64,000 bases of DNA from Stomorhina lunata (Eukaryota; Arthropoda; Insecta; Diptera; Rhiniidae), in NCBI GenBank assembly GCA_933228675.1, contig OW121740.1:35012292-35076291 (forward strand). The letters run 5' to 3'. A program made the position numbers and the translations under genes. The notes under the pieces are model-generated. The model did no database searches, was not told the origin of the DNA, and saw only the letters and a list, made by a program, of their open reading frames with translations. Shown here piece after piece: positions 8,680 through 21,784 of this stretch (position 1 is the first letter of the stretch; each line of letters begins with the position of its first letter).

Positions 8680-11600
8680 ATGACAAACGTAAAAAGTGTT
8701 AATTTCTATGATTTGTGCCGCATATGTACGGCCACGACCGAACACAAAATTGATGTCTTTTCCACGGAAGGCAAAACAAAAAACTTATGTGCTAAAATTT
8801 TGGAATGCTTACCAGTAAATGTAGGTGTATTAAAACAAATGTATAAATATATCCATATTTTCAAATAATTTTTGTTTTTAGATTGACGAAAAGGATCGTC
8901 TACCCAAAGTTTTGTGTCAGCAATGTGTGCAACAGCTAGAAGCGTATACGGAATTTCGCAATATCTGTCGAAATTCACAAATAATGCTTACCTCATGTCT
9001 GAATACCGCCTCTGCTCAGAATGGCGGTAAAGTTTTGATTAAAGACATTCTTTCTTCGACGGGCAAAAGTTTGAGTGTACTGAATAGTGCGACAAATAAT
9101 TCTAGTAATTCTACCGCTCAAATCAATGGTGATCAATTGCAGAATATTTCTTCGCATTCAATGAATCAAGGCTTAGCGGTACAATTGCAGTCTCAGCTGC
9201 AACAACAGCAGAACCAGCAACCGCAGCATCAATTCCAGCAACAAATCTTCACTATACAAGGTTCTAATATTGTGGCTCAACCTTTAGTTAATCCTTTGAC
9301 TATTTCTGGAGCGGGGAATTTGCAAAATCAAGATTTTCTTAATTCTATAATGCAAGCAGTTGGACTACAGGTGATTATTAAATTATTTTATATCTAACTT
9401 ACAAGTGAAATATTCGGCTTTTAATTTCTCCAATGATGGCTCATTTGGAAGTTTGTGATCTGAGAACCATAATAAATTCGCCACTTTTCTAAAAATGGGC
9501 ATCAAGAGATATGAACAAATAGCATTAAGTCGATGATGGGAAAGGGAGAAAATTTCTTTCAAGCTCCCTGAGCTTTGCTCAAGCTAAGTCTAAGCTTTGC
9601 CGTTTTCTGCTGGCCAAAATAAATGACGAATACCGCGGAACCAAATGTCCTAGCCATTAGCTATATATCGACGCAAGAATTAAAGAATTCTGTAACTGTC
9701 AAAACATAAAATGTTTAATAGAGGCAAAAAACCTGCATGAAAATATAATTCATATCTCAAAAACTATACATCTTAGGAACATGATTTTAAAAACGTATTT
9801 TTATTTTTTCTGGCTTTATATATTGGCTGCTAAAATTTCATCTAAAAACTAGTTTTTATTAGGCTTATGACAAATAAGACACCGGTATTTTTCAAAACAC
9901 AGACGGAGTAAATGATTTTGTTTTTCATCATAGAGATATGGGACCGGTGCCAATAGAAGCAGTATTTTTTCTGAGAAAAGTTATACAAAAAAACCTATTT
10001 CCGATTTTTTGTCAGTTACAGCGTTTTTTCATTCTTGTTATATGTTATATAAGGTTTCCGGGTCAATTCCTAACAAAGAGCCGACTGCCGTGGGAACAGT
10101 GAAAAAAGGTAGTGGCCTACGCTGGTGACGTATTATTGAATGAGTCAGGCATAGTCAAATACGAGAACCACGCCAGTACAAGTCTTCAGAGTTTTGGGTT
10201 AGGCTCATATTTGACAGACTATTTTGTTAAGGGTTAATGTTTATTTCAATCGTAATTGCAAGGAGGGAGGCACCCCGCTTTTTCTTCACAAATGGACGAA
10301 ATATGGATACCGGCACATGGTGCAGGGGTGTTGAACTACTTAAACAAAATATCTGGAGGTCGTACAGACTTGCGGATGCGTTTAGAGACTTCGATGTAGA
10401 AATTTTTTGGATTAGCTTATGTATGGATTGTGTTCCTCGTCATTGCGACAACGAAAGAAACGAAATTTCCCACAAAGCTGCAAGGCAAGGTTAAGCCAAG
10501 ATCGATTACAGATCCGCCTAATCAGCGAAACAACCACAAAGACCTGATGTAATATATCAGCATTTAAAATATCTTGGGCTCTATTGTCAAAATTAGACAA
10601 ATTCAGAACTAACATTTTGCTAAATCTTAGTAGAAACAGCTTAAGAACATACATAGGCATACTAACCTGATAATGTGACCTAAACTCTGGGTTAAACAAT
10701 TTGGATACTAGACATTTGCGAAATATGTTCAGATAAAAACGCTTGCGAACCGGTGGAACACATCCTTTGTCATTGTTCTATGCTCCAAAATATTAGGTTT
10801 ACAGATGGTAGATTTCACAAGGAACGTCAAGACATCCAGCAGTGTAAACTAAATGAAGTTGTAATCGTAACTAGTCTTAGCTGGCTTATATAAAGACTCT
10901 ACGTTTAATTTTTCTGTGGTCTTAATATTCCTTCCGCGCCACAGACACAATAGCGACGCTGATTTTGTCATCAGCCACCTGCTTAACTTAATCTAATCAG
11001 TCTTAAATTGGGCATAAAATCAATTTATTGTTATCAGGTATGTGATGGAAATCTTTCGTTTTCAAATCGACAGACATATTTTTTAGCTGATTTTCGGTTA
11101 TTTTCCTCAAAAAAAAAAAAAATGAAAATTTTGGCTTTAATCCTTTTAACTGATATTTTATATTTCATTTGGTTCGAATTTTTTGGGAAAATAACCGAAA
11201 ATTATCTCAAAAATATATCTGAAATCGATCGATTTGAAAACGATCGTTTTCCATCACATACCTGTATATATCTAAAAATCAATAACTTACCGTTTAGCCT
11301 TCCCATAGATTTACAATTTGATGTCTTAGCATCTCTTTTTATTTGATGTTATTGTTAATAAATATTTATATCAAGGTTGGCCATTATTTGCATGGCAGAG
11401 GGGTAACAACAATTTACATTAAACAAGAAAACTTTTTCTTTCCCCTAATTAAAAAAAAAAGACAAATAAAAATGTATACTAAACTAACAATACATAGCAA
11501 TAACTTATTTTAAGATTGAGCATTCTAAACGCTCAACAATTTACATTAAACAAGAAAACTTTTTCTTTCCCCTAATTAAAAAAAAAGACAAATAAAAATG

Positions 11601-14600
11601 TACACTAAACTAACAATACATAGCAATAACTTATTTTAAGATTGAGCATTCTAAACGCTCAATCTTAATCTTAAAAACGCTCATTTGGCCAACCTTGGTT
11701 TAAATATATGTTTTTATATACAACTTTTATTTTCTTTACATACATTTCTAAAAATTACATCATCTTTCAGAGTGATCAGATTAAAGTTGAAAAACCTCAA
11801 ACATTACCCCAATATACAATAACCGTAGATAGTGCAGTACACCAGTCGCCGCCGCAGCAACAGGCTCCATCACAGATAAATTCACAAAATGTTACACCGA
11901 ACAAGGATAAAGACAACAAAAATAAGTAAGTTTTAACTATTAAACTACATATTCAAATTTTTATGGTAAACTTACTTAAAATTGCTTAATATTTCTAGTG
12001 CATTGGAGGAATTTTTGAAAATGAAACCTAATATTAAAGTAACTCCCGTAAGTAAAAAGCTACAACAACAGCAGCAGCAACAGGAACAACAAGAGCAGCA
12101 GCAAAAATTAAGGCAGCAAGAAGAACAGCAAAAGATGCAGCAACAACAACAAGAGCTGCAACAAAAATTGCGGCAACAAGAGGAGCAGCAGCAAAAGCTG
12201 CAACAGCAACAGGAACAGCAACAAAAACTGCAGCAACAACAAGAACAACAGCACAAGTTGCAACAAGAACTACAGCAACAGCAGCTGCAGCAGCAACAAC
12301 AACAGTTGCAACAGCAGCAGCAACAAGAACAGCAACAACAACAGCAGTTGGTGCAATTTCAAATACATCAACTTATACAGCAACAATTGCAACAACAGAA
12401 GTTACAACAACAATTACAATTATTAACATCACAACTGCAGCCACAACAAATCACAATAACAGCACCTTCAATACATCAACCGACGACACAGGCGCCGCTT
12501 CAAACAACCACACTATTACCGTCGTCAACTCTTGCTACTGATAATAACATAAATGACAACAATAACGATGATTTAAGTCCTTCCAAAAGTAAAAAGCCTA
12601 AATTAAATTTTGTTCTTACACCACCAAATCACACAACACTACCTCAACTAACAGCAACAACACCAAACAATACACAACCTCAGCAACAACAGCAACCAAC
12701 AACACCTCAAATACAATTACAATTTCAACCCACCTTAACACCTCAAACTACGCTCCAACTACAACAGACTCATCAGCAAAATCAAAATGCAGCTACAGCG
12801 GCTTTACTCTCCAATTTGGCTCCTCTACTGCAACCACAGACTCAGCTAAATGCCACCGCTTTGCCAACACAGACATTGGCCAATGTTACCGCCAACACTG
12901 GAACGAATATGTTGTCACCAAATAAGTGTTTTTTGCCCATAACAATTAAGGATGAGAATACAGATCAACAATTTGTGGCTCATATTGATGCAAAGAATTT
13001 CCTTTTACCCACAACATATCAATTACAAATGAAGGTAAGATCAACGTTTAAATGTAAGATAAACTAATTTTTTTTCGATTTTTAAAGTTTAGTTCATTAA
13101 AACTTCAAATAATTTAAGAAAACTTTAACCTAACGTGACCTAAATGAAAATCTGCACTGGTGCTGGTGTCTTCTTAAAGAATCGGAACGTTAGGAAATCT
13201 AACAGGCTTAGGGATGAGCTCAGTGTATTTCAGGCGGAAATCTTTGCCATTCTGAAAGCCACTGAGCTTATTTCTTACAACATTCCTGTAGATAGCGAGG
13301 TGACAATCTACGTTGACAGCCAGGCTGCTCTAAAGGCACCTCAAAACTAGTCAAGTCGTGTATATTAGCTATCATCAGCTTGTCAGCTACATATAGGGTA
13401 AGACTTTGCTGGGTTCCTGTTCATTGCGACATCGAAGGCAATGAAACTGCTGAAGAAATCGCAAGACATGGCTCGAGCCAGGAACTGATGCTCGCGGTGA
13501 CAGAGATAGCACCACCTATATGTTACCTTTTTATGGACATCAAGTCTTGGATCAGTGAGGAAACAGCTAAGAACTGGCATAACTTGGCCACTTGCACAAT
13601 ATCTAGTACCTTATGACCTGACTTAAATATATGCAAGACAAAGCTTTTACTAGGTCTTAGCAGAACCAGTCTTAGGAAATGCATAGGTTTTCTAACTGGC
13701 CACTGCGCACTGAATTCTAGGCTAAATAGATGGGATGGAGCAATTCGGGACATTTGCAGACTATGCTCGGATGCGGATTCGTCCGAAACGATCTAAAACC
13801 AGAGACTTAAATTTCTAGGTAATAGATTCCATGAGGAACTGGGCGACATACAGCAGTGCGAACTGACTGGGACTCAGATGGCTTAGATAAACAGGGTAGC
13901 GTTTTAGACAACACTTCTCTTCTCTACGACTCCCTTTCTCTATCTCTAACACTATCTAGAAACTTCTCCCTTCACTCTTCTCTCTCTTTTCGCTATAGTT
14001 ATGTACTTTCAGAAAGGATCGCAATGGACCCGAGGGTCTCCGAGTGAAGATGCCACTTACCTTTTCAACCTAACCTAACCTTGACCTAACGTTTGTTGAG
14101 TGTAAACGTATTTACTATAAGGTACATTGGAATACCGCAGATGATAAAAAAGAGGCTCCCTTCTCATAGTTCAGATGCCTGATCTATGTCAGACACATAG
14201 CTTCTGCAAAAGTTAGGTTAGAACGGTTGTGCCAATTTGGTACTTTCACTCAGAGAGCTAATGTGTCCATTATGAATCTTCTTAAAAGAAAAAATGGAAA
14301 AGAAATAATAGAAAAAGAAAAAAGAGAAGTTAATATAAAATAGTTACAATAAGAACAAATTCGAATCAGACGGTGTCCTGCTATGAGGGACACAAATAAG
14401 AATACATCGGGTCTTAATAGTAATATCATTTATGATGACGTTTACTTTCAACAGTGTCATATCTGGCTGGAATTTGCAACGTTTTTTAAGCATTGTTAAC
14501 TCGTTAGCCCTACAGTCTCCTGTTATATACCTGTGGATCGGCAGTCAACTTAGATGATCCATCTTCTAAAGAGATCTGCTCCATTTTACAGCTTATCTCC

Positions 14601-17600
14601 CAAATAAAAACACTTTTGTTATAAAGACATTAAAACGTAACAAATGTATTACTTCCTTAATTGTTAGAAATCGTTCTTAAATCTCTTCAGTAACACGATA
14701 ACTTCCTTATTATTAAGTCGATATACCTATTTGGTATAAGTATGCGGTTACTGTGCTCTCTTTGTTAAAACGCCGAGAATGCAGCAGTTTAAATGACAGA
14801 TGTAAAAAATACAGAATCGCTTTCAGTGCACTTGATGTGGTGGTACTAAATTTCCCATTTACTCACGCATTTGAAGATACGTTATGAATCGATCGTTCTA
14901 TAACTAAAAAAGCTACAATGCTATACTCCAACTTACTATGTTGCTCCATCGCGATCTCAGTTGTCCCACACCTACTCTTGTTTTTCGAGGTGCATGTTGT
15001 CGTTAAAAATCTTCGGTTCTATAAAATTTGTTTTACTTTATTTTTCCTTTTGTAGTTGCAACCTCAAATAGCAACGGCCGATGGTCAACCAATAATGCAA
15101 TTGGCGCCCACATCAATACCGGCCACCTTGCAACTGGCTCCGCAAGCGTTAAATGCAAATCAAACATTCCAGGCGGCTGCAGCGGTGGCGGCTTTCAATA
15201 ATAACACAACATTACCAACTCAAATAATACAACAGCCAGCAACACCCCAACAAACACAACAGCAGCAACAATCACAATCGCAACAACAACAACAAACTCA
15301 GCAATTACAAATACCACAAATACAGCAGCAGGTACTGCAACAGATAACAAATACTCCAGTACAACAGGCAACACAAACACAATCAGCTCCGGCTTTAGCT
15401 GTTTCAGTTTCACCATCACCAACGCAACAACAAATCTCGAAATTACCCAAAAATGCACAAATAACATCACAACAGGTGTTGGCAACCGGCAACAAAAAGA
15501 CTACAATATCCAATATTACAAAGCCGCCAGAAACAAACCCCCCATCCAAAACGGAAACTGATAATCATAGAATAATCAAACAACAGAAATATACCATAAC
15601 ACAACAGCCTGGCAGTAATACAATTGAAATCAAACCAACCACAAGTTTTACGCAACAAATAATGCAACAGGTACATCAGCAACAGCAGCAGAAACAAAAA
15701 TTGAATCAACAACAAAGTTCGGCAGAATCCTCAAACACAACAACTGTAACTACCCAGCATGGTGGTATCACTGTACAGCGTATAACAACAAAAGTAAATC
15801 AAAATACAAGTAATTCCAACCCATCTACTGGGAAGACAACAAATGACCCTGTAACACATTCCACAAGACAAGCAACCATTACTCCAATAAATCAGCAGAT
15901 ACAACCGCAGCCGGCAAATTTACCAAAACTTCCAATGTTAAATAAACAAAATATAACCATAAGTCGCATAACACCACAAAATCAAAAACAGACGCCACAA
16001 CCACCAAAAACTCAACAACAACAACAAATAACACAAATTGCTAATACAACTTTAAAAGTTGTGCAACAGCCCGTAAAAACTCAAGTTGCTGCTACACCGG
16101 CAACACAAATAACAAATGCAGGACAACAGCAGTCATTAGCAAACAGAAACACACAACAGCAGCAGCAACAGAAAGTAAAACAAACACCGCCACAATCTCA
16201 ACCTCAACCTCAGCAACATGCCCCGGTTTTATCTAACATCCCCAATACCACACTTAGAATCTCACCTGTTAAAAAGATGATTAAAAAGCCAGTCCAAAAA
16301 CCTTTAGAAGGTACACAAGCCACTCAACCTCAACTGCAACAGCCAATAAATAATTCAAGCAATCAAAATATCTCAAGATCTACAACATCAACGACAACTC
16401 CCACTCCTGAAACACAAGTACAATATGTAACCGATATAACTGTCCTTCTGCCGCCACAAACATCAAATGAAAATGACGAACCCTCAATAAATGACAGCAA
16501 GATCTCATTAACGGACAACAACAATACCACTACGAATTCCACAAATTCTAATCATACGAAAAATAGTTTAGAATGCTGCCAGTGTGGTCGTGTCTTTAAG
16601 AAAAAGGAACATTTAACACAACATGTTAAATTGCATTCGAGTGTCAGGCCTTTCAAGTGCAGTGAAGAGGGCTGTACGAAAGCTTTCCATCGCAAGGAAC
16701 ATTTGTTGCGGCATTTGGATTCGCATTCGGGCAAGAAAATGTTTAGTTGTGATATTTGTCAAAAGCCATTTTCACGAAAGGATAATATGAGCAAGCACAG
16801 AAAGTAAGTAGAAAAAAAAGAATACTATTTAGAAAACAATTATAATGTATTTATGACAATAGGTTTGTGATAGCGGGACCACTTAAACATTTTACAATTC
16901 TGACAAGAAATATTTTTTTTTTAATGTTTGCTGTTAGTGCATACTTCTCTAAATTCTAGACAAAACACTTTTGGACAAATAGACAGATACTATAGAAATA
17001 TAATGTCATTGTAGTTTTACACAACTCTGACGCGCACGTTACTTCATTGAAATTCATCCTTCTCGGGACTCCTTTCCCGTGTCGTAGTGTCGAAAGTCAT
17101 TGTGAAACAAAAAGAAAAACACGGATTGAGAAGTGAACACATTCCAACGGATTGCTCCACTATTAAGTGTAATGTGTTCACATGATCGAAGCCAGTCAGA
17201 TCTGAAAACAGCTTCGATTCTTAATTTTTCTACGCTCTTATAAGTGTTTTTTATTTTATAAAATAAAGACGAAACTATCCCTAAACCGATTATAATTTTT
17301 GACCAAAGTACACTACTTGCTTGTAAAGATCTTCGGATAGTTGATAATGATCACGATCTAACCTACTTAGTTTGACCAATTAATTGGTTATTACAATAAA
17401 TTAAAAATTATTTTAATTTGTTTTAAAATATATTTGTATTGCTTTAATTACAGAATCCATACGGAACCAAATGCGAATAATTATGAGTGTGAATTTTGTA
17501 ATAAATCATTTGCTGTAAAAACATATTACGAACAACATAAATTATTACATCAAAGTAAAAATGAAGCGGTAAGTCATTTTCAAATAAGTTTTGGAAAATA

Positions 17601-20600
17601 AAATATTGGAAACAGACATAAAATTTACATACGCTAAAATATGAGCCTAGTTTCATAAGAATCTGATAACCGTATCAAAAGTTATAGGTATATAAAATAG
17701 GTTAGGTTAGGTTAAGCAGAAGGCAGACCATAAAGTCTGCATCACTTGGGTCCTTTGTAATTCCTGCAAGGGAGAAAGAAAAGTAAAATGTCTAGTCTAC
17801 CGTATATAAGAGGCTCAGTTTGAGCCAGCCGGATGTACCAATAAAAGAACCTATTTTACGAATGTTGATGTTCGAGATCTCTGATAGATCGTGCAAAAAT
17901 GGGAATCCCAGATGGAGGGTCCTAACATCAGCAAGGGCTGGGCAGTGACAGAGGAGATGAGTGACGGAATGATGTTGCCTGGTACATTATTGTGACTGCG
18001 TACCCAGAAAAGTTCAATGTTGGAATGTCTCGCCATCTCAATTAGGGATGCCCGGCATTCACGGATAAGAACGGATGTCGTGTAGACCGATGATAACAGA
18101 AACGAATATCGTTAAAGTATATTCGGTGGTACGTGAGCCACATAAATAGCTGAGATTTCAGCTTGAAGAATACTGCACTGTTTTGGGAGCTTGAATTATA
18201 TAAAATGGGTATGTTTTGAAAAAAATCTTGAAAATAACTAACATTGGACTGTCATAAAATCTGTAGCAATGCAAATTTAACAATTTTGAAGAACTTTAAA
18301 AATTGTATGAGTTTTGGCGAAAGTAGAGTTATAGCTCTCGATATTTTTCGATATTATTCTAAGGCGTTAGATAGAGTGTGGAGCACTTCTATCAAAACTT
18401 ATTTTCTTTGTGTAGATAACAACTTCTTTATATTGAGCTTTGTTAGAGATCGCACTATAAGAGTTGTTATAGATGGGATATCGTCCGACGAGTTCAAGAT
18501 TTATTCGGGAGTACCACAAGGCTCCGTTCTTTCTCCTACTCTATTTCTTATTTTTCTAAATGACCTTCTATGTCAAACTTCCAATCCTACCTTCGCTTTT
18601 GCAGATGATAGCAACATTTGTCATTCGTACCCTTTCAACTATAGGCCAAGCATGTCGAAGATCAATTCCAAGAGGCAAACCATGAATGAATCGCTGAATT
18701 CCGATCTATCTACAATATCCAATTGGGGTCGTTTAAAAAGGGTCGATTTCAAAACTCGAAAGACCCAATTCTGCAATTATAGGTAGTATACATATTGAGG
18801 AATCAGTAACTCTAGATGTTCTAGTCATGAAAATTCTTTGTGACGTCCGTTGGGCTAAACACGTTTTTCAAGTGTCGAAAGAAGCATTCAATTGTCTCGG
18901 CTTTTTAAAGTTGCATAAGACATACTTCTCTCCAACTGATCTCCTTAACATCTATACCACTCATATCCGACCGAAAATGGAATACAACTCTCATGTATGG
19001 ACCGGTGCTTTTAAGTCTATTTTAGGGCTTCTCGACCGTGTACAAGAGAGCGCGAAGGTGCTTATCGGTGACAGTAGCGTAGTCAACTCTATTGTCTCAT
19101 TGGAGCATCGTCGTAATATGGGTTGCGTTTCACTGTTCTATCGCTACTATAATGGCATGTGCTCAAACGTAGCACACACAACTCAACAAGGCCTCATCCC
19201 TATGTAGACGATTTTCCAGTGGATCACACAAAGCTTCTGTCATCCTTGATTCCTAGTGGAGCATAGGGCCCCATTGGTTTCATTCATCATATTGTTCTTG
19301 CATAGATTATGCCTTTACTCCCAGTGGAGCAGAGTTCCTCATTGGTTTCATTCATCATAATGTTCTTGCATAGATTAGGCCTTGGAGTAGTATATTCTGT
19401 AATGTTGTTTCTAACTATGCTTAAAACATCGTAAGTGCTATGTCGATGGGTGATAAGTCAAAAAAATGCACTTTCGAGAAAACTAGTTTTTTAGCCGCAC
19501 AGCACGAATGTGGAAAAAACTTCCTGTCTTCCCCTCTAATTATGATATCTAAAGCTTCAAATTGAATATCTACAAACACTACTCCCTCTACCTTCTACCC
19601 ACAACCTTTTTTCCTAGTTCCATCATAATGCATATGCATATGTAGGGGTCATCTCCTAAGTTTTGGTCCAATACAAAAAAAAAACAGGCCACAAAGTTTA
19701 TATACGAAAATTTCTTTATGTGTAAATTAAAATACAACATTGTAATTTGGTCCAGCAACGCGAAACGGGTTTTTTTTTCAGTTTTATTATAAAAGCAAAA
19801 GGACTACAAATTTTGATCATAGTTTCAGGATCATTCTTATGGCTCGATTGTGTATTGCAACTCAACTTTAATTGTGTTTCCAATTGCTAAAATGACATTA
19901 CGTATGGCAACTGATAACCGGTAACAGAACCTCAGTTGCCGTGCCAATTAATCTGTGCTAGATGAAAAAACTACAAACGGGACTACTAGTGGGTAAGGAT
20001 AAATCGAGTATGCTGAATCCAACCGTTTTTTTAGGTTAGCTCCAGTTTTCGAAATAAAGGAGGTTGCCCAACTTTATAATAAAATATAATATCTATATAG
20101 TCTATGGTTGCCAGTTACAATTTAATAACTCTTGGCAACTGTGATATGTTGCCATATACAATACAACTTTTTTTTACTGGCTGTGTTGTCAGTTAACAAA
20201 TCAACTAAAATTCGGTTGCAATACACAAACGAGCCATTAAAAAAATATGTCTGATCATAAGTTGAGAATCTTTCTTTTTTTTTTTTTTGTAATAGGATAA
20301 AAAGACTGTAAATGATGTAACAGCAAAAGCAACAAATCAAAATGATAGCGTTAATAATAGTAATAATAACAACAACTCAAATCAAATTGAATATCAAACA
20401 CAACCACCAGCACAACAACAACAGCAGCAGCAACAAACGCAAAAACCCCTAACACAGGCACAGCAACTCACCCAACAGCAACAGCAAACCCAACAACAAT
20501 TGCAATTAGTTCAACAACAAATTCAGCAGTTACAACAACAACAGCAGCAGCAACAACAACAACATCAAGCGCAGCAAATAATGCATTTACAACTACCTAC

Positions 20601-20859
20601 CTCCATTGTAACCACCCAGGATATGGCCGGTAATACAATAACCATTTCTCAGGCCAATGATAACCAGGCGAATGCTTTAAAAACTCTAACACTCAGCGGT
20701 AATACAGGATTGGCGCCGAATGCAGCCGTTGGAAATCATCATGATGCTACCGTTTTAAATTTACCCACTTCACTGGCGAATTTTGTGCAATTATCACAAG
20801 CTCAATTTGTAAATGCTACGACTGGTCAAATAATGGGTCATCTTAAAATTGAAAAATGA
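8680..20859 (+). CDS. ZAD-C2H2 zinc-finger transcription factor, Gln-rich, seven exons
   Basis: Exons by canonical splice sites and matching phases: 8680-8820, 8882-9370, 11771-11925, 11999-13034, 15056-16803, 17454-17568, 20296-20859; 4248 nt, 1415 residues. Residues about 10-90 are a zinc-finger-associated domain (ZAD): Zn-binding Cys pairs C13/C16 (LCRIC) and C59/C62 (LCQQC), with DRLPK between. ZAD is an insect-expanded dimerisation module. Residues ~170-1100 are Gln/Asn/Thr/Pro-rich with long poly-Gln stretches in exons 4, 5 and 7. Four C2H2 fingers lie at about 1110-1225: CCQC...H-x3-H, a C-x4-C finger (CSEEGC), CDICQKPF (spanning the exon 5/6 junction, completed by HRKIH) and CEFCNKSF. 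A second poly-Gln region follows before the stop. Predicted nuclear sequence-specific DNA-binding protein. The orthologue was not identified. The five longer introns hold retrotransposon fragments and inverted-repeat elements. Confidence 0.88.
10237..10890 (+). mobile_element. Degenerate non-LTR retrotransposon fragment in intron 2 of the ZAD gene
   Basis: Translation near 10400-10490 gives CVPRHCDNERNEISHKAARQ, a decayed RNase H motif (WVPGHCDIEGNExADxxAR). Downstream, near 10745-10860, CEPVEHILCHCSML and DIQQCKLNE match the C-terminal zinc-binding tail also seen at 13740-13870. Stops and frameshifts abound. It is in the same sense as the host gene, within intron 9371-11770. Confidence 0.65.
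11035..11264. mobile_element. Inverted-repeat element (MITE-like), 230 bp
   Basis: Ends CAGGTATGTGATGGAAA and TTTCCATCACATACCTG are perfect reverse complements, and the arms (about 75 bp each, 11035-11110 and 11188-11264) pair with moderate divergence through GGTTATTTT. No transposase is present. TAT flanks both ends, so a 2- or 3-bp target duplication is possible. A half copy of the right arm occurs at 1195-1247. It lies in intron 2 of the ZAD gene. Confidence 0.7.
11372..11697. mobile_element. Inverted-repeat element with internal 126-bp tandem duplication
   Basis: The termini CAAGGTTGGCCA (11372) and TGGCCAACCTTG (ending 11697) are exact 12-bp inverted repeats. Inside, 11408-11533 and 11534-11660 are near-identical 126-bp direct copies, differing mainly in an A-run and one or two substitutions. 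A short hairpin (TAAGATTGAGC ... GCTCAATCTTA) lies near the right end. Its last base is 73 bp before ZAD exon 3, so it lies close to the splice acceptor. Confidence 0.65.
13141..14075 (+). mobile_element. Non-LTR retrotransposon 3' end (RNase H, tail) in intron 4 of the ZAD gene
   Basis: The RNase H domain of a Jockey/I-like ORF2 is readable: FQAEIFAILKATELIS and TIYVDSQAALKA (catalytic Glu and Asp regions), then after a stop RLCWVPVHCDIEGNETAEEI. Continuing sequence gives SWISEETAKNWHNLATC and LLLGLSRTSLRKCIGFLTGH, then CRLCSDADSS and DIQQCELTG. The 3' UTR ends in TTTTCAACCTAACCTAACC near 14063-14081. Several stops and frame changes show it is dead. It lies entirely within intron 13035-15055. 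Confidence 0.85.
14082..15055. other. Remainder of ZAD-gene intron 4, nothing recognised
   Basis: AT-rich intronic sequence with no convincing coding frame. Two weakly repeated stretches suggest further old repeat debris, but none could be assigned to a family. Confidence 0.3.
17840..18180 (-). mobile_element. Minus-strand RNase H fragment of a non-LTR retrotransposon
   Basis: The minus-strand frame starting at 18036 reads MARHSNIELFWVRSHNNVPG, an RNase H signature of the same family as 1298-1930 and 59047-59420. Upstream sequence (18060-18180) matches 59240-59420 in the ACAGAAACGAATATC block and in GTAGT-type motifs. It lies in intron 6 of the ZAD gene, antisense to it, and is immediately followed by the plus-strand reverse transcriptase copy. 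Confidence 0.7.
18244..19690 (+). mobile_element. Non-LTR retrotransposon, reverse-transcriptase part to poly(A) end
   Basis: Plus-strand translation shows a reverse transcriptase palm: IALDIFRYYSKALDRVW (decayed D-x-KAFD motif), then YSGVPQGSVLSPTLFLIF and FAFADDSNICHS (FADD catalytic motif). After a frameshift near 18785 come RWAKHVFQVSKEAFNCLGFL and HIRPKMEYNSHVWTGA, then EHRRNMGCVSLFYRYYNGMC. The C-terminal RTARMWKKLP-like segment appears near 19490-19530 and the element ends around TTTTGGTCCAATAC followed by an A-run near 19672-19684. The copy is broken by stops and an internal 68-bp tandem duplication (19252-19387). It lies in intron 6 of the ZAD gene. The same family recurs at 47535-48190. 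Confidence 0.85.
19252..19387. repeat. 68-bp tandem duplication inside the retroelement
   Basis: TGGTTTCATTCATCAT and GTTCTTGCATAGATTA occur twice with a 68-bp offset, and the intervening bases align with a few substitutions. It is a local duplication within the decayed non-LTR copy. Confidence 0.7.
19691..20295. other. Rest of ZAD-gene intron 6
   Basis: No gene recognised. It holds short imperfect repeats around GGTTGCCA/TGGCAACTG near 20045-20150 and an extended T-run (20273-20288) that serves as the polypyrimidine tract of the last exon's acceptor. Confidence 0.4.
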
Positions 20860-21780
20860 TCATCATCCGCATCAACGGTGATGTATAAAAATAGTTAGTG
20901 ATACTAAAGTAAACTACTACTCCCATATGTATTATAAAAAATTTTAAAATTTAAAAGTTTTCAATGAAAACAAAATATCTTGTGAAAATCCACAGTCGTC
21001 ATCTAAATGCCAGTAAGTTGTAAATATTAGTGCTTTTTATTATTTTTTGTATATTTATTATTGTCTAATTTATTTATATTTTTTATATATTTTGCATGTT
21101 TTATTGTAGATTTTTAGAATTAAATTGTATTTTTAATTTTGGTTTTGTTTTATAGATTAAACAAACATTATTTTAATAAGAAATATCCAGTTTTCTATTT
21201 AATTGATTTTATTTAGTTGTTAATGTGAAATATTTGCAATATTTATGTTTTTTTTTTTAAATTTCTTCCAGTAATTGTTTAAAAAGCCAAAATTTATGTG
21301 TTTCTCTCATTTGTTTGGAATTTTAAATGTTTAATAAGAAATTTAAGTGAGCTTTATTTTGTATAAATTATAAATACTTTCAAGAATTGTTTGTTTATTT
21401 TAAAGTGAATTAGATTTTGTATTTGAGGGGCTAATATCACAAGGGGTTCAAGTGACTTATGTTTAATAATGAGCAAAACGTTGAATTGTAATAAACAATT
21501 GTTTCTTATTTTGTATTTAACAGAGATTCTGAGATATCTTTTAAAATAATAAGTTAAAAATTGCATGTTCTAAACATACAAATATCCAAAAAATACCCCT
21601 TGTGCTTTGACTCCATCCCTGGGATTAAAGATAATGTAAAAACAATTCTAAACATTTTTGTGCCACGCCTACATTTTATTCGCTGTGTCGCCATTTCAGT
21701 CTTATCATAACATTTTATATATCATTGTTCACGGCTCTGTAAGGGCTACATTACGCTCTTTGATAGTTTTTTTACTACAG
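20860..21780. other. 3' UTR region of the ZAD gene and spacer
   Basis: AT-rich sequence after the TGA at 20857-20859. No clear downstream gene. A canonical AATAAA could not be confidently assigned to the transcript end. The satellite array starts at about 21785. Confidence 0.4.
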
Positions 21781-21784
21781 CGTA

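Noticed and set aside
15195..15715. Minus-strand hydrophobic frames opposite ZAD exon 5
   Set aside because: Reverse complement of poly-Gln/Thr coding DNA gives Val/Cys/Leu-rich frames; no independent support.
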